A stretch of 64,000 nucleotides of DNA from Candidatus Cetobacterium colombiensis (GCF_033962415.1 NZ_JAVIKH010000013.1:1-64000), one strand, 5' to 3'. Positions 18,323 to 27,320 are shown, counted from the stretch's first letter. Program-made: numbers and translations. Notes: generated by a model from the letters alone, not told the origin.

Positions 18323-19464
18323 ATTAAACACTCTTTTTTCACTTCTTCTAAAGTAGTAATATTTTTGTTTACTTTTACCATACCTATATCTATCAGATTT
18401 TTAAAATTATTTTCTTTTAAGTAATTTTCTAATTTTTTAGTATCTCCATTTAAAATTACTTTTCTAATTTCATCATTAAAAAATATTATCTCCTCTACTA
18501 CTTCTCGACCTTTAAAACCATTTTTACAACATTCTTTATTTCCTTTACCGTTACATACAGGACAAATTTTTCTTACTAATCGTTGACTTTGAATAGCATT
18601 TATTGCTACTGATATTACAAATTTATCTATTCCAAAGTTTATTAATCTATCTACAGCAGATATAGCATTTTTCGTATGTAGTGTTGTTATTACTAAATGC
18701 CCTGTTAAAGAAGCCATTAGTGCTATTTCTGCAGTTTCTTTATCTCTTATTTCCCCTACTAAAATTACATCTGGGTCTTGTCTTAAAACACTTCTTAAGA
18801 CATTCGAAAAATTTAAACCTATTTCATTTTTACATTGAATTTGATTTATATTTGGAAATTGATATTCTATTGGATCTTCTATTGTTATTATATTTAATTT
18901 TTCATCACTTAAATAATTAACTATAGAATAAAGTGTTGTTGTTTTTCCACTACCTGTTGGACCACAAAAAATTAATAAACCATTTTTTCTTTTTAAGAAT
19001 TCTTTTAATTTGATTAAATTATCTTCTTGAAAACCTAATTCATTTAAAGTGGTTTTAGATATATTGTTTTTAAGAATTCTTACAACACAACGTTCACCAA
19101 AAATTGTTGGAATAAAAGAAACTCTAAAATCTATTTTTTCATTTTTATATTTACCTTTAAATCTTCCATCTTGTGGTAAACGTTTTTCTCCTATATCAAG
19201 TTCACTCATCAATTTTATCTTTGTTATTAATTTTAAACCAAAATTTTTTTCTAATTCAGAATATTCACTTAATATTCCATCAATACGAATTCTAATTTTT
19301 ACAATTTTTTCCTTAAATTCTATATGGATATCCGAAACACTTTCTTTTATGCTTTGAAAAATTAAATTGTTGATATAAACTAAAATATCTTCCTTGTTAT
19401 AATTTAAATCTGTAAAATCTTTTATTTCAAAAACTTCTCTTTTAAAATAAATATTTTCTTCCAT
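18319..19464 (-). CDS. gspE: Secretion/pilus assembly ATPase (GspE/PilB)
   Basis: Hexameric cytoplasmic ATPase, 381 residues. It has Walker A (GPTGSGKTT, about 168-176), the Asp box (TIEDPIEY), Walker B (VILVGEIRDKETAEIA), a His box (GHLVITTLHTKNA) and a zinc-binding cysteine cluster (CPVCNGKGNKECC) near 300. It lacks the long N-terminal MshEN/N1E domain of PilB and most GspE (500-570 residues), so it is a reduced form. A separate retraction ATPase (PilT) is not in the window. An AGGAG site lies inside the end of the preceding small gene. Confidence 0.93.
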   Translation of the reverse strand: MEENIYFKREVFEIKDFTDLNYNKEDILVYINNLIFQSIKESVSDIHIEFKEKIVKIRIRIDGILSEYSELEKNFGLKLITKIKLMSELDIGEKRLPQDGRFKGKYKNEKIDFRVSFIPTIFGERCVVRILKNNISKTTLNELGFQEDNLIKLKEFLKRKNGLLIFCGPTGSGKTTTLYSIVNYLSDEKLNIITIEDPIEYQFPNINQIQCKNEIGLNFSNVLRSVLRQDPDVILVGEIRDKETAEIALMASLTGHLVITTLHTKNAISAVDRLINFGIDKFVISVAINAIQSQRLVRKICPVCNGKGNKECCKNGFKGREVVEEIIFFNDEIRKVILNGDTKKLENYLKENNFKNLIDIGMVKVNKNITTLEEVKKECLI

Positions 19465-19467
19465 TAA

Positions 19468-19620
19468 TCATCTCCTTTCTATTTTTAAAACTTTAAATTG
19501 TGAGGGATTGTCTTTTGTGGAAACTTTTACATATTTATTTAAAGTTTTAAATTTATAATTAACTTTTATTAATACAACAGTAAAAATAATTTTTAAGATA
19601 ATTATTTTTTTTAATTTCAT
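19468..19620 (-). CDS. 50-residue membrane-anchored protein in the secretion operon
   Basis: A small open frame of 50 codons, found by reading the gap between the first prepilin gene and gspE. Its ATG overlaps the preceding stop as ATGA, and its last codons contain the ribosome-binding site of gspE, 3 bases before that gene. The product begins MKLKKIIILKIIFTVVLI, a single hydrophobic segment, followed by about 30 mainly polar, Lys-rich residues. There is no prepilin cleavage site. It could be a small accessory subunit. No homologue is recognised. Coupling on both sides argues that it is translated. Confidence 0.55.
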   Translation of the reverse strand: MKLKKIIILKIIFTVVLIKVNYKFKTLNKYVKVSTKDNPSQFKVLKIERR

Positions 19621-20183
19621 TCTTCTTCCACCCATCCAATACGATTTTGACCATCTTGAGAGTAATGGTATTCTATTATATTTTTATAATATATATTTTT
19701 TACATTTTGATTTAAATAAATATTTAGTTTTAAAATTTTCTCTTTTTGAAAAGTATAAAAAGCTATTCTATTTTCAACTTGTTCTTTATAACCAAAAATA
19801 TAAAGAGTAAAAGCTTTACTTAAATTTCCAGTTTTAGTTGTTTCAACTTTAAAATAAGGATTTCTTATATTCTCATATGGAATTTCGTATTTCAATTTTA
19901 AAGGAAAATTAAACTTTTCTATTATTTCATTATTTTGATTTTTTACAACCAATATTTTATTTTTTAAATCCATTTCTAATAAGTATCTTCTTTTTTGATA
20001 AAATGATTTATTCGTATATTTTATAAAAATATTTTGAATTAAGTGCCTATTAATTTGTAAATCTTTTTTTTCATTATAATCAATTATTTTATAAAATAAA
20101 AAAGAACTAACTATCAAAATAATAGCAATACTTACTATTGTCTCTAAAAAAGTTAGTCCTCTGTTTTTTTTATTTATGTTCAT
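19617..20183 (-). CDS. Prepilin-like protein (GspH type), first gene of the secretion operon
   Basis: A 188-residue prepilin with leader MNINKKNRG and then LTFLETIVSIAIILIVSSFLF. Cleavage is at G|L with Glu5 present. The C-terminal domain is beta-rich with no recognised motif. It opens the operon, 24 bases after the PHP-family gene, and ends in a 4-base ATGA overlap with the next small gene. GspH or FimT type is a guess from size. Confidence 0.7.
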   Translation of the reverse strand: MNINKKNRGLTFLETIVSIAIILIVSSFLFYKIIDYNEKKDLQINRHLIQNIFIKYTNKSFYQKRRYLLEMDLKNKILVVKNQNNEIIEKFNFPLKLKYEIPYENIRNPYFKVETTKTGNLSKAFTLYIFGYKEQVENRIAFYTFQKEKILKLNIYLNQNVKNIYYKNIIEYHYSQDGQNRIGWVEEE

Positions 20184-20207
20184 AATTACCTTCTTTTAAA
20201 GAAAATT

Positions 20208-21023
20208 TTATTTTATTTTTTTAAAAGATACATCAAGTAAATCAAAGGATGAGATATATTTTACTCCTATACTCTCTAAAAAATCATAAGTTTTTTTAAA
20301 ATCTTTTCCTATATCTGATGCTTTATGTGAATCTGAACCAATTGTTATTATTTCTCCACCCAATTTAAAATATCTTTTTACAATATCATCACACGGGTAA
20401 AATCTATTTTCATTGTATCTTATACCAGATGTATTTATTTCTATTCCCTTTCCCTTAGAAATAAGTTTTTTTAAGATTTCATCAATTATATCTTGGTATC
20501 TTATATAATCTATAAATCCTTTTTTGTCAATGCCTCCATATCTTGTAATAAAATCAAGATGTCCTTGAATGCTAAACTGGTTGAAACTTTCAATGCTTTT
20601 TAAAATTTCTAAAAAATATTTATCATGAGCTTCTTCTCTTGTTTTTCCTTCCCAAAATTCTTTTTGATCTAAAAGTAATTTATCTACACTATGAACAGAT
20701 GAAATTATAAAATCAAATGGAAATTTTTTTATAATTTCATCTCCTTTAATTCCTAAATGTCTTTGAATTCCAAACTCCATCCCCAATTTTATATCCAAAT
20801 CTTTTTTGTATAAATCTTTTAGTTTCAAAATTGTCGGAACATACTCTTCTAAATTTAATCTAAAATCTAAACTATTCGATATTCCAATTACATCTAAGTC
20901 CATATGATCAGTTATTGCTATCTCTTGAATTCCAAGATTTATTGCTTTATCACAAATTTTTTTCAAGTCTTCTACACTATCTCCTGAAAAATTACTATGA
21001 ATATGATAATCACTTATAATCAA
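20208..21023 (-). CDS. PHP-family phosphatase (HisJ-like)
   Basis: A metal-dependent PHP-domain phosphoesterase of 271 residues. Metal ligands are visible in the four PHP motifs: DYHIHSNFS (start), ITDHMDLD (about 39-46), SVHSVD and IQGHLDFI in the middle, and ITIGSDSHKASDIG near the end. Family members act as histidinol phosphatases (HisJ) or on other small phosphates. No other histidine genes are near, so the substrate is open. The start is a TTG six bases after GGAGG. It follows a strong terminator and may be cotranscribed with the secretion operon. Confidence 0.8.
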   Translation of the reverse strand: MIISDYHIHSNFSGDSVEDLKKICDKAINLGIQEIAITDHMDLDVIGISNSLDFRLNLEEYVPTILKLKDLYKKDLDIKLGMEFGIQRHLGIKGDEIIKKFPFDFIISSVHSVDKLLLDQKEFWEGKTREEAHDKYFLEILKSIESFNQFSIQGHLDFITRYGGIDKKGFIDYIRYQDIIDEILKKLISKGKGIEINTSGIRYNENRFYPCDDIVKRYFKLGGEIITIGSDSHKASDIGKDFKKTYDFLESIGVKYISSFDLLDVSFKKIK

Positions 21024-21062
21024 TAATTTCCTCCTTATACTCTTTTTATTTATTAGTATAGC

Positions 21063-21109
21063 AAAAAAAACTGTAAATACAAGTTATTTAACTAAGTATT
21101 TACAGTTTT
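21063..21109 (-). terminator. Strong terminator after mnmG
   Basis: A 14-bp perfect stem (AAAACTGTAAATAC 21067-21080 with its complement 21096-21109). Read leftward it is followed by eight or more T residues. It closes the rpmH-to-mnmG cluster. Confidence 0.9.
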
Positions 21110-21128
21110 ATTATTGTCAGTAGTACTA

Positions 21129-22979
21129 CTAATTTTTTAAAGTTGCTAATAATAATGCAATATCATTACCTGTTACTCCACTTATTCTAGATGCTTCTCC
21201 TATAGAAAGTGGTTTTATTTCTTTTAAACCAGCTTTTGCAATGTTAGAAATTCCTGTTACTGTATCAAAATCAAAATCTTCAGGAATTGTTAAAGCTTCT
21301 AATCTTTTAAATCTTTCAATTTGCTCTCTTTCTCTTTCAATAAAAATTTCATATTTTATCATAGTTTCTATTTGATTTTTTACAAATTCAGGATATTCTG
21401 GAATATGTAATAAGTGAGCTAAATCATCATAAGATACTTCTTTGAATTTAAGTAATTCACTTGCTTGAACTCCTTTTGTTAATCTTTGTTCTGCACCTTT
21501 TTTTTCTAAAAGTTCATTAGCATCTTTCATTGGAACTTTTGTTTCTTTTATTTTTTGAATTTCATTATAAACATCTGCTTTACATTGTTTTAAATATTCT
21601 ATTTTATCTTTAGAAACAATTCCAATCTCTTCAGCTTTATCTAAAAGCCTCATAAATCCATTATCGAATCTTAACGTTAATCTATATTCTGATCTTGAAG
21701 GAAGTACTCTATAAGGCTCTGGGGTCTTTTTATGAATTATATCATCAACTAAAACACCAATATATCCTTCACTTCTATCAAAAATTATTGGTTGCTTCTC
21801 TAACGTTTTTCTTGCTGCATTAACTCCTGCAATAAATCCTTGAGTTGCCGCCTCTTCATAACCTGAAGTTCCATTTATTTGTCCTGCAAAATATAATCCT
21901 TTTATTTTCTTACTTTCTAAACTAGGATACAATTGAGATGCTGGAGCATAATCATATTCAACTGCATAACCATATCTCATTATTTTAGCATTCTCCAAGC
22001 CCTTTATTGATTTTAACATAGCTTCTTGAGCAAAAGGTGGCATTGCTGTTGTTAAACCATTTACATAAAGTTCATTTGATTCACTTGATTCTAATTCTAA
22101 AAATATCTGATGATCATATTTATCTGGAAAATTTAAAACCTTTCTATCTAAAGATGGACAATGTCTAGGTCCATGAGTTTCTATAATTCCAGATACAATT
22201 GGAGAAAATTTTAACATCTCTTTTGTCACATTTAATGTTTCCTCTGAAGTATGTGTTAACCAAGTTGGAACAACATTATTTTTTTCTTTTCTAGTATAAA
22301 TTGAAAAATATCTTGGGTGTTCTTCACCATACAATGGTTTCATAACAGAAAAATCAACAGTTCTTTTATCTATTCTTGGAGGAGTAGCTGTCTGATATCT
22401 CTCTAAATAAATACCATTTTCTATAAGACTATCTGATAATTTTTCTGCAGAGTTTTCTCCCATTCTTCCTGCAGGATATTTAATATCTCCTATTACGATT
22501 CTACCTTTTAAAAATGTTCCTGTTGCCAATACAACTGTTTCAGATAAATATTCTATTCCTAGTGCCGTTCTTACCCCTCTTATAGTTTCATTTTCTATAA
22601 TAAGCTCATCAACACTATCTTGCATTATTTCTAAATTTTCAGTTTCCTCTAGCAAAGTTTTCATTTTTGTTCTGTATAAAAACTTATCTGCTTGTCCTCT
22701 TGTTATTCTTGCAGCAGGTCCTTTACTTGTATTTAAATGCTTTAACTGAAGATTATACTGATCCGTGTGTCTTCCCATTTCTCCACCCAGAACATCTATT
22801 TCAGCTACTAAGTTACTTTTTCCTGGTCCACCTATAGATGGATTACAAGACATCATTCCTATATTGTCTAGAGATAAAGTAAATAATAATGTATTTCTAT
22901 TTAATCTAGCACTTGCTAAAGCTGCTTCAACACCTGCGTGTCCGCCTCCAACAACAATTACATCGTATTTAAAACTCAT
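21129..22979 (-). CDS. mnmG: tRNA uridine-5-carboxymethylaminomethyl modification enzyme MnmG
   Basis: MnmG (GidA) is a FAD-binding protein that acts with MnmE to install the carboxymethylaminomethyl group on U34 of certain tRNAs. The 616-residue protein has the N-terminal dinucleotide-binding motif (VVGGGHAGVEAALASARL), the conserved MSCNPSIGGPGKSNL segment with its cysteine, and a helical C-terminal MnmE-binding region. The length is normal. It lies after mnmE, as in the classic cluster beside the chromosome origin. Confidence 0.98.
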   Translation of the reverse strand: MSFKYDVIVVGGGHAGVEAALASARLNRNTLLFTLSLDNIGMMSCNPSIGGPGKSNLVAEIDVLGGEMGRHTDQYNLQLKHLNTSKGPAARITRGQADKFLYRTKMKTLLEETENLEIMQDSVDELIIENETIRGVRTALGIEYLSETVVLATGTFLKGRIVIGDIKYPAGRMGENSAEKLSDSLIENGIYLERYQTATPPRIDKRTVDFSVMKPLYGEEHPRYFSIYTRKEKNNVVPTWLTHTSEETLNVTKEMLKFSPIVSGIIETHGPRHCPSLDRKVLNFPDKYDHQIFLELESSESNELYVNGLTTAMPPFAQEAMLKSIKGLENAKIMRYGYAVEYDYAPASQLYPSLESKKIKGLYFAGQINGTSGYEEAATQGFIAGVNAARKTLEKQPIIFDRSEGYIGVLVDDIIHKKTPEPYRVLPSRSEYRLTLRFDNGFMRLLDKAEEIGIVSKDKIEYLKQCKADVYNEIQKIKETKVPMKDANELLEKKGAEQRLTKGVQASELLKFKEVSYDDLAHLLHIPEYPEFVKNQIETMIKYEIFIEREREQIERFKRLEALTIPEDFDFDTVTGISNIAKAGLKEIKPLSIGEASRISGVTGNDIALLLATLKN

Positions 22980-23020
22980 ATATTTCTCCTTTTATTTTTG
23001 TCCATATACACAAATAAATG

Positions 23021-23059
23021 TCAAAAAAATTATAGCCACAGACAATAAATCCGTGGCTA
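23021..23059 (-). terminator. Hairpin between mnmE and mnmG
   Basis: Stem TAGCCAC (23033-23039) with GTGGCTA (23053-23059). Read leftward a T-rich run follows. It probably attenuates transcription into mnmG. Confidence 0.65.
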
Positions 23060-23066
23060 ATACCTT

Positions 23067-24434
23067 TTATTTTCCTACACAGAAATTACTAAAGATATGA
23101 TCTAAAAGATCTTCATTACTAATTTCTCCTGTTACTTCTGACAACGAATCTAATGCTTCTTTTAAATCTACTGCTATTAAATCCATTGGTAATCCCATAT
23201 CTATTGTTTCAAATATATTTTCTACTGCTTGTTTAGTTTTTTCTAATGCTGATTTATGTCTAACATTAGTAATCACTAATTTTTGAGAACTATCTTCAAC
23301 TTGTCCAGAAACAACATAATTATATATTTCTTTCTCCATTGAATCTATTCCTATTTTTTCTAATGCAGAAATCTTTATCCATTTTTTTATTTTTGTTAAT
23401 GGTGTTATATCTAACTTAGAATCAACATCTGTTTTATTAATTAGTCCAATAACTTTATCTGCATCAATTCTCTCATGAATTTTTAGATCTTCCTCATCTA
23501 ATTCTCTCGAATTATCTACAACAAAAAGTACTAAATCTGCTTTATCTATTAATTCTTTAGATTTTTCTACACCTATATTTTCAACTAAATCATCTGTTTT
23601 TCTAATTCCTGCAGTATCAACCAATACTAAAGGAATTCCATTTAAATTAATAACCTCTTCAATTATGTCTCTAGTTGTTCCAGCTATATGTGTTACAATA
23701 GCTCTTTCCTCTCTTAAAATAGAGTTTAATAAACTAGATTTTCCTACGTTAGGTTTTCCTACAATAGCTGTTTTTACACCCTCTTTAATCATCTTACCCT
23801 TATTGTATGATTTGATTAAAGCATCTGTTGTACTAACTACATTATGTAAATTATCAACTAAATCATCTGGTAAAGGATCATCTATTCCCTCTTCAGGATA
23901 ATCTAAAACTACATTAACGTGTGCAGAAACATCTAATAATTGTTTCTTTAAAATTTCTATTTGTTCCTTTAAATCTCCTCTAAGTTGATTTAAAGATAGT
24001 GAAATACTTTTATCAGTTTTTCCATGAATTAAATCTATTACAGCTTCTGCTTGAGTTAAATCTAATCTTCCATTTAAGAAAGCTCTTCTTGTAAACTCTC
24101 CAAGTTCAGCTATTCTAGCTCCTTTTGTTAAAACCAATTCCAATACTTTTTCAGTTATTAAAAATCCACCATGACAGTTAATTTCAACAATATCTTCTTT
24201 AGTATAAGTATTTGGTCCTTTCATTATCGAAACTAAAACTTCATCAATTATATTTTCTCCGTCATAAAGATGGCCATAATTAATACTAAAATTTCTTAAT
24301 TCACTAACTTCTTTTTTTGATACAGGTTTAAATATTTTTGTTAGTATACATAAAGAATCACTTCCAGACATTCTAACAATTCCTATTCCACCTTCTCCTC
24401 TTGGAGTTGAAATAGCTGCAATAGTATCAAACAT
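23067..24434 (-). CDS. mnmE: tRNA modification GTPase MnmE
   Basis: A potassium-activated GTPase of 455 residues, partner of MnmG. Domains are an N-terminal tetrahydrofolate-binding domain (1-120), a helical domain split around the G domain (about 120-215 and 375-455), and the G domain with [11 protein letters not shown] (P-loop, about 224), DTAG and NKTD. The extreme C-terminus is CVGK, matching the C-x-G-K motif whose cysteine is needed for tRNA modification. It is 12 bases downstream of the jag gene. Confidence 0.98.
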   Translation of the reverse strand: MFDTIAAISTPRGEGGIGIVRMSGSDSLCILTKIFKPVSKKEVSELRNFSINYGHLYDGENIIDEVLVSIMKGPNTYTKEDIVEINCHGGFLITEKVLELVLTKGARIAELGEFTRRAFLNGRLDLTQAEAVIDLIHGKTDKSISLSLNQLRGDLKEQIEILKKQLLDVSAHVNVVLDYPEEGIDDPLPDDLVDNLHNVVSTTDALIKSYNKGKMIKEGVKTAIVGKPNVGKSSLLNSILREERAIVTHIAGTTRDIIEEVINLNGIPLVLVDTAGIRKTDDLVENIGVEKSKELIDKADLVLFVVDNSRELDEEDLKIHERIDADKVIGLINKTDVDSKLDITPLTKIKKWIKISALEKIGIDSMEKEIYNYVVSGQVEDSSQKLVITNVRHKSALEKTKQAVENIFETIDMGLPMDLIAVDLKEALDSLSEVTGEISNEDLLDHIFSNFCVGK

Positions 24435-24446
24435 AAATTTTCACCC

Positions 24447-25178
24447 CTACTTCTTTCTTCTAATAACAATATATCTTTTCGGGTCTTTACCTTCACTATA
24501 AGTATCTAATTCAGAATATTTATTAACAACTTCATGTATAATTTTTCTTTCTCTTGGTGGCATTGGATTTAATTTTATAGGTTTAGATGTTTTCATAGCC
24601 TTTTCAGACATTTTTCTTGCTAAATCTCTTAAAGTTACATTTCTTTTTTCTTTAAATCCTTCTACATCAACATCTATTCTCACATCTTTTATTAAAGTAT
24701 TTAATAGATATTCATAGCTATTTAATGTTTTTCCTTTTTTTCCAATAATAATTCCATTATCTTCACCAAAAAGGTTTATAATACAGTTTTTACCCTCTAA
24801 TCTTAAAATTTCAACTTTTAAGTCTAATCCCATTTTATTTAATAATTCTTGAGATAGTCTTATAATTTCTTTTTCTCTATTTTCTTTTAATTCTTTTTTT
24901 ATTTCTTGTTTTTCTTGCTTAGCTTCAATATTAGTTTCTGTTTTTTTAACAGCTTCTGTTGGTTTTTCTAAACCTGAAATCTCAATCTTTTCAGTTTCCA
25001 CTTCTCTGCTAACTTCAATTTTATATAATCCATCTTTAGCAAAAAAACCAAAGAATGATTTAGGCTTCTCTAATTCAGTAACTTGAACAACTTGATCAGC
25101 AGTAACCTCCAATATTTTTATAGCTCTAGCAATGGCAATTTCTCTACTGCTCGCTTTGATTTCAATTATATTTTCCAT
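24447..25178 (-). CDS. jag: RNA-binding protein Jag/KhpB
   Basis: A 243-residue RNA-binding protein with the Jag-N domain (1-55, IEIKASSREIAIARAIKIL), a charged linker rich in Glu/Lys (about 65-105), a KH domain (about 120-165, GIIIGKKGKTLNSYEYLLN) and an R3H domain (about 175-240, MPPRERKIIHEVV). KhpB-type proteins bind many RNAs and affect cell elongation in Gram-positives. The gene sits immediately after yidC, its usual position. Confidence 0.93.
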   Translation of the reverse strand: MENIIEIKASSREIAIARAIKILEVTADQVVQVTELEKPKSFFGFFAKDGLYKIEVSREVETEKIEISGLEKPTEAVKKTETNIEAKQEKQEIKKELKENREKEIIRLSQELLNKMGLDLKVEILRLEGKNCIINLFGEDNGIIIGKKGKTLNSYEYLLNTLIKDVRIDVDVEGFKEKRNVTLRDLARKMSEKAMKTSKPIKLNPMPPRERKIIHEVVNKYSELDTYSEGKDPKRYIVIRRKK

Positions 25179-25188
25179 AACTTTAGCT

Positions 25189-25797
25189 TTAGTCTCCTTT
25201 TTTCATTATGAAATATTGTTGTAATATTCCTACGAAACTTGATGTTAACCAATATACTTGTAATCCTGCTGGCATTTTATAAGAAATAAATACCATCATG
25301 ATTGGGAAGATGTACATCATTTGTTTCATTTGTGGATTACTATCTGTTCCTGTTAATTTTTGTTGAATGAATGCTACAATACCATTCAATACAGGTAATA
25401 TATAATAAGGATCCGGTTGTAATAAATTCATCCATAAGAATGATTCAGCAGGAACGATACCTCTTTCTGCTCTTAGTACTCCAAATAAAGCCCATAATAT
25501 AGGTAATTGTACTAATAAAGGTAAACATCCTCCAGCCGGATTAACATTTTTTTCTTTATAAAGTTCCATTGTTTTTTGGTTTAATAAATTTTTATCATGA
25601 CCATATTTTTCTTTGTATTGCTCTAATATAGGTTGAAGCTCTTTCATTTTTTTCATTGATTTATCTTGCTTCAAAGTTAGCGGTAATAATATTATTTTTA
25701 TTAATATCGTTAGACCTATTATGGCTAAACCAAAATTACCTGTAAGCCCATTTATAAAAAGCAATATTTGTTCAAATATTTTGTATAAAAATTCCAT
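25189..25797 (-). CDS. yidC: Membrane protein insertase YidC (short form)
   Basis: YidC/Oxa1 inserts and folds inner-membrane proteins. About 202 residues with the five-helix core. The hydrophilic-groove arginine lies in the first core helix region (LTILIKIILLPLTLKQDKSMKKM) and the C-terminal block is PAGLQVYWLTSSFVGILQQY. The large periplasmic P1 domain of Gram-negative YidC is absent, and there is no lipobox. An upstream in-frame extension to 25842 exists. The ATG at 25797 is preferred because GGAGG lies just before it, inside the end of yidD. Confidence 0.95.
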   Translation of the reverse strand: MEFLYKIFEQILLFINGLTGNFGLAIIGLTILIKIILLPLTLKQDKSMKKMKELQPILEQYKEKYGHDKNLLNQKTMELYKEKNVNPAGGCLPLLVQLPILWALFGVLRAERGIVPAESFLWMNLLQPDPYYILPVLNGIVAFIQQKLTGTDSNPQMKQMMYIFPIMMVFISYKMPAGLQVYWLTSSFVGILQQYFIMKKGD

Positions 25798-25798
25798 T

Positions 25799-26035
25799 TT
25801 ATTTTTTTCCTCCGTATTTTTTAACTGGTGGTACTGGATCATATCCCCCTTTAGAATATGGATGGCACCTTAAAATTCTTAATATTCCCAAATAAACTCC
25901 TTTTAAAATTCCATGTATTTCAATTGCGTCATACATATATTTTGAACAAGAAGGTTGGAATATACAATTTCTCCCCAAAAATATTGAAATATATTTTTGA
26001 TAAAATCTTATTAAAATTAAGATAATTTTTTTCAA
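25799..26035 (-). CDS. yidD: Membrane protein insertion efficiency factor YidD
   Basis: A small membrane-associated protein that aids YidC-dependent insertion. The family core is clear: [14 protein letters not shown], the cysteine motif [19 protein letters not shown], and [16 protein letters not shown]. The frame is open to a TTG at 26089, which would overlap rnpA by 41 bases. The TTG at 26035 gives [15 protein letters not shown], the usual start and a normal length of 78 residues. Neither candidate has a good ribosome-binding site, so translation may be coupled to rnpA and the start is uncertain. Confidence 0.88.
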   Translation of the reverse strand: MKKIILILIRFYQKYISIFLGRNCIFQPSCSKYMYDAIEIHGILKGVYLGILRILRCHPYSKGGYDPVPPVKKYGGKK

Positions 26036-26048
26036 AATAAAGACTAAA

Positions 26049-26390
26049 CTATTTTTTAAATAATTTAGAATTTTTAAGAACACGGTCAAGATCTTTTTTC
26101 ATCTCCTCAAAACCTAAAGTTTTAAACTTTTCTCCAGCTGTTCTTTTAGCAACAAAAATTACATCATAACCTAAAATAAGGTTATTTTCATTTAAACGAC
26201 AATACTCTCTAAATAATCTTTTCAGTCTGTTTCTACAAACTGCATTTCCTGTTTTTTTACTAACTACGAAACCAAATTTATTTTCATTAGTTTCATTTGC
26301 TTTAAAAAAAATAAGAGAGTAATATCCAAATGATTTTTTTCCATTATTATAAACATTTTGAAACTCCCTATTTTTTTTTAAATTAACCAT
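26049..26390 (-). CDS. rnpA: Ribonuclease P protein component
   Basis: Protein subunit of RNase P, which trims the 5' end of pre-tRNAs. The 113 residues include the RNR motif region ([20 protein letters not shown]) and the N-terminal aromatic substrate-binding cleft. The length is normal. It is separated from rpmH by a strong hairpin, so it is probably expressed at a lower level than rpmH. Confidence 0.96.
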   Translation of the reverse strand: MVNLKKNREFQNVYNNGKKSFGYYSLIFFKANETNENKFGFVVSKKTGNAVCRNRLKRLFREYCRLNENNLILGYDVIFVAKRTAGEKFKTLGFEEMKKDLDRVLKNSKLFKK

Positions 26391-26422
26391 AATATTTAAC
26401 TCCCTAAAATAGTCCTTAAATC

Positions 26423-26456
26423 TTTAAAAACCCGGTGTTTTAGATCACCGGGTTTT
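26423..26456 (-). terminator. Terminator/attenuator after rpmH
   Basis: An 11-bp stem (AAAACCCGGTG 26427-26437 with CACCGGGTTTT 26446-26456). The right arm overlaps the rpmH stop codon. It lies before rnpA, so it probably lets only part of the transcription through. Confidence 0.85.
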
Positions 26457-26589
26457 ATGCTGATAATTCTTTTCTTCCTCTTGCTCTTCTTCTCTTTAAT
26501 ACTTTTCTTCCGTTTTTAGTTGCCATTCTAGCTCTAAATCCGTGATCTTTCTTGTATTTTCTGTTATTTGGCTGATAAGTTCTTTTCAT
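26455..26589 (-). CDS. rpmH: 50S ribosomal protein L34
   Basis: A 44-residue, highly basic ribosomal protein, [20 protein letters not shown]..., ending [12 protein letters not shown]. It is the universal marker gene next to dnaA at many chromosome origins. Here the gene on its other side is not dnaA but the Rep-like gene at 27354. GGAGG lies 8 bases before the ATG. Confidence 0.98.
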   Translation of the reverse strand: MKRTYQPNNRKYKKDHGFRARMATKNGRKVLKRRRARGRKELSA

Positions 26590-26627
26590 TTTTTCACCTC
26601 CTAAAAATATCTATATTTCAGATAAAT

Positions 26628-26656
26628 ATTTTAGAAGAAATTTTGAGTTTTGTCAA
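26628..26656 (-). promoter_or_regulatory. Promoter of rpmH
   Basis: On the minus strand, TTGACA (26651-26656) and TAAAAT (26628-26633) are separated by 17 bases. Transcription starts about 30 bases before rpmH. Confidence 0.8.
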
Positions 26657-26803
26657 GTAAATTCTAATAAATAAAAATTTAGCCTCTGAATTGTTTTAAA
26701 AATAAATTATATTTGAATTGAAATGCTATAGTTGTTTTTTGTTTTTTGTATAATGTTATATGTACAGACTAAGTTAGAAAAAAAATATATCAAAAACCTT
26801 TAT

Positions 26804-27320
26804 ATTTAAAGCATTTATTAGAAAAAAAATATTATTGATAATATACAAATATAAAAAAGCTTATATTCATTGAATTTATAAGCTAATAGAAAAATAAAAA
26901 GTAAATAAAATCAAGGGTTTTATTAAATAAAAAATATTATTGATGATATACATTTTAAAAAACCTTGATTTTAAAAGGATATTGATATTTAATTTTATTA
27001 AGAATCTAATAAAATCAATAGTTTTTTTACTAATAAAAATATTATTGATAGTATACAAACATTAAAACCCTTATTTTTATTAGAATTGTTTATGTTTATG
27101 TTAATTAAAACCTAATGAAATTAAAGCCTTTTATAGTTTAATAAATATTATTGATGATATACATTTTAAAAAAGCTTGATTTTAAAAGGATATTGATATT
27201 TTGTTTTATTAAGAATCTAATATAATCAGGGTTTTAAAAAACAAAAAAATATTATTGTTTATATACAGAAAAAATGGTATATTATATTACGCTAAATATA
27301 TTTATTATTGTATATATACA
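26804..27320 (+). repeat. Phased iteron array (five ~105-bp units plus one iteron)
   Basis: Iterons of consensus AATATTATTGATnnTATACA end-align at 26827-26847, 26932-26952, 27037-27057, 27143-27163 and 27247-27267. A degenerate sixth is at 27300-27320. Start-to-start distances are 105, 105, 106, 104 and 53, about ten and five helical turns. A second element (AATCAAGGGTTTT-like) precedes each of the five at 26804, 26909, 27013, 27119 and 27224, always 23-24 bases before the iteron. The core TATTATtgATAATA of the first copy is itself palindromic. Such arrays are binding sites for Rep initiators. Confidence 0.88.
26932..27228 (+). repeat. Pair of 86-bp direct repeats inside the array
   Basis: The segments 26932-27017 and 27143-27228 are 86 bases long and differ at only about 4 positions, with a 211-base period. 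Each includes an iteron and a second ATATTGATATT core (26979 and 27190) about 42-47 bases further on. The units in between (from 26827 and 27037) share only the iteron and the flanking element, so the array alternates between two unit types. Confidence 0.85.

Noticed and set aside
26876-27058. A 60-codon leftward open frame inside the origin region (MYTINNIF...)
   Set aside because: Its repeated YTINNIF words are just the translated iterons on the opposite strand. There is no ribosome-binding site or codon pattern.
26804-27320. Possible CRISPR array
   Set aside because: The repeated part is only about 21 bp with about 84 bp between copies, and the intervening DNA is itself partly repeated. 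No cas genes are near.
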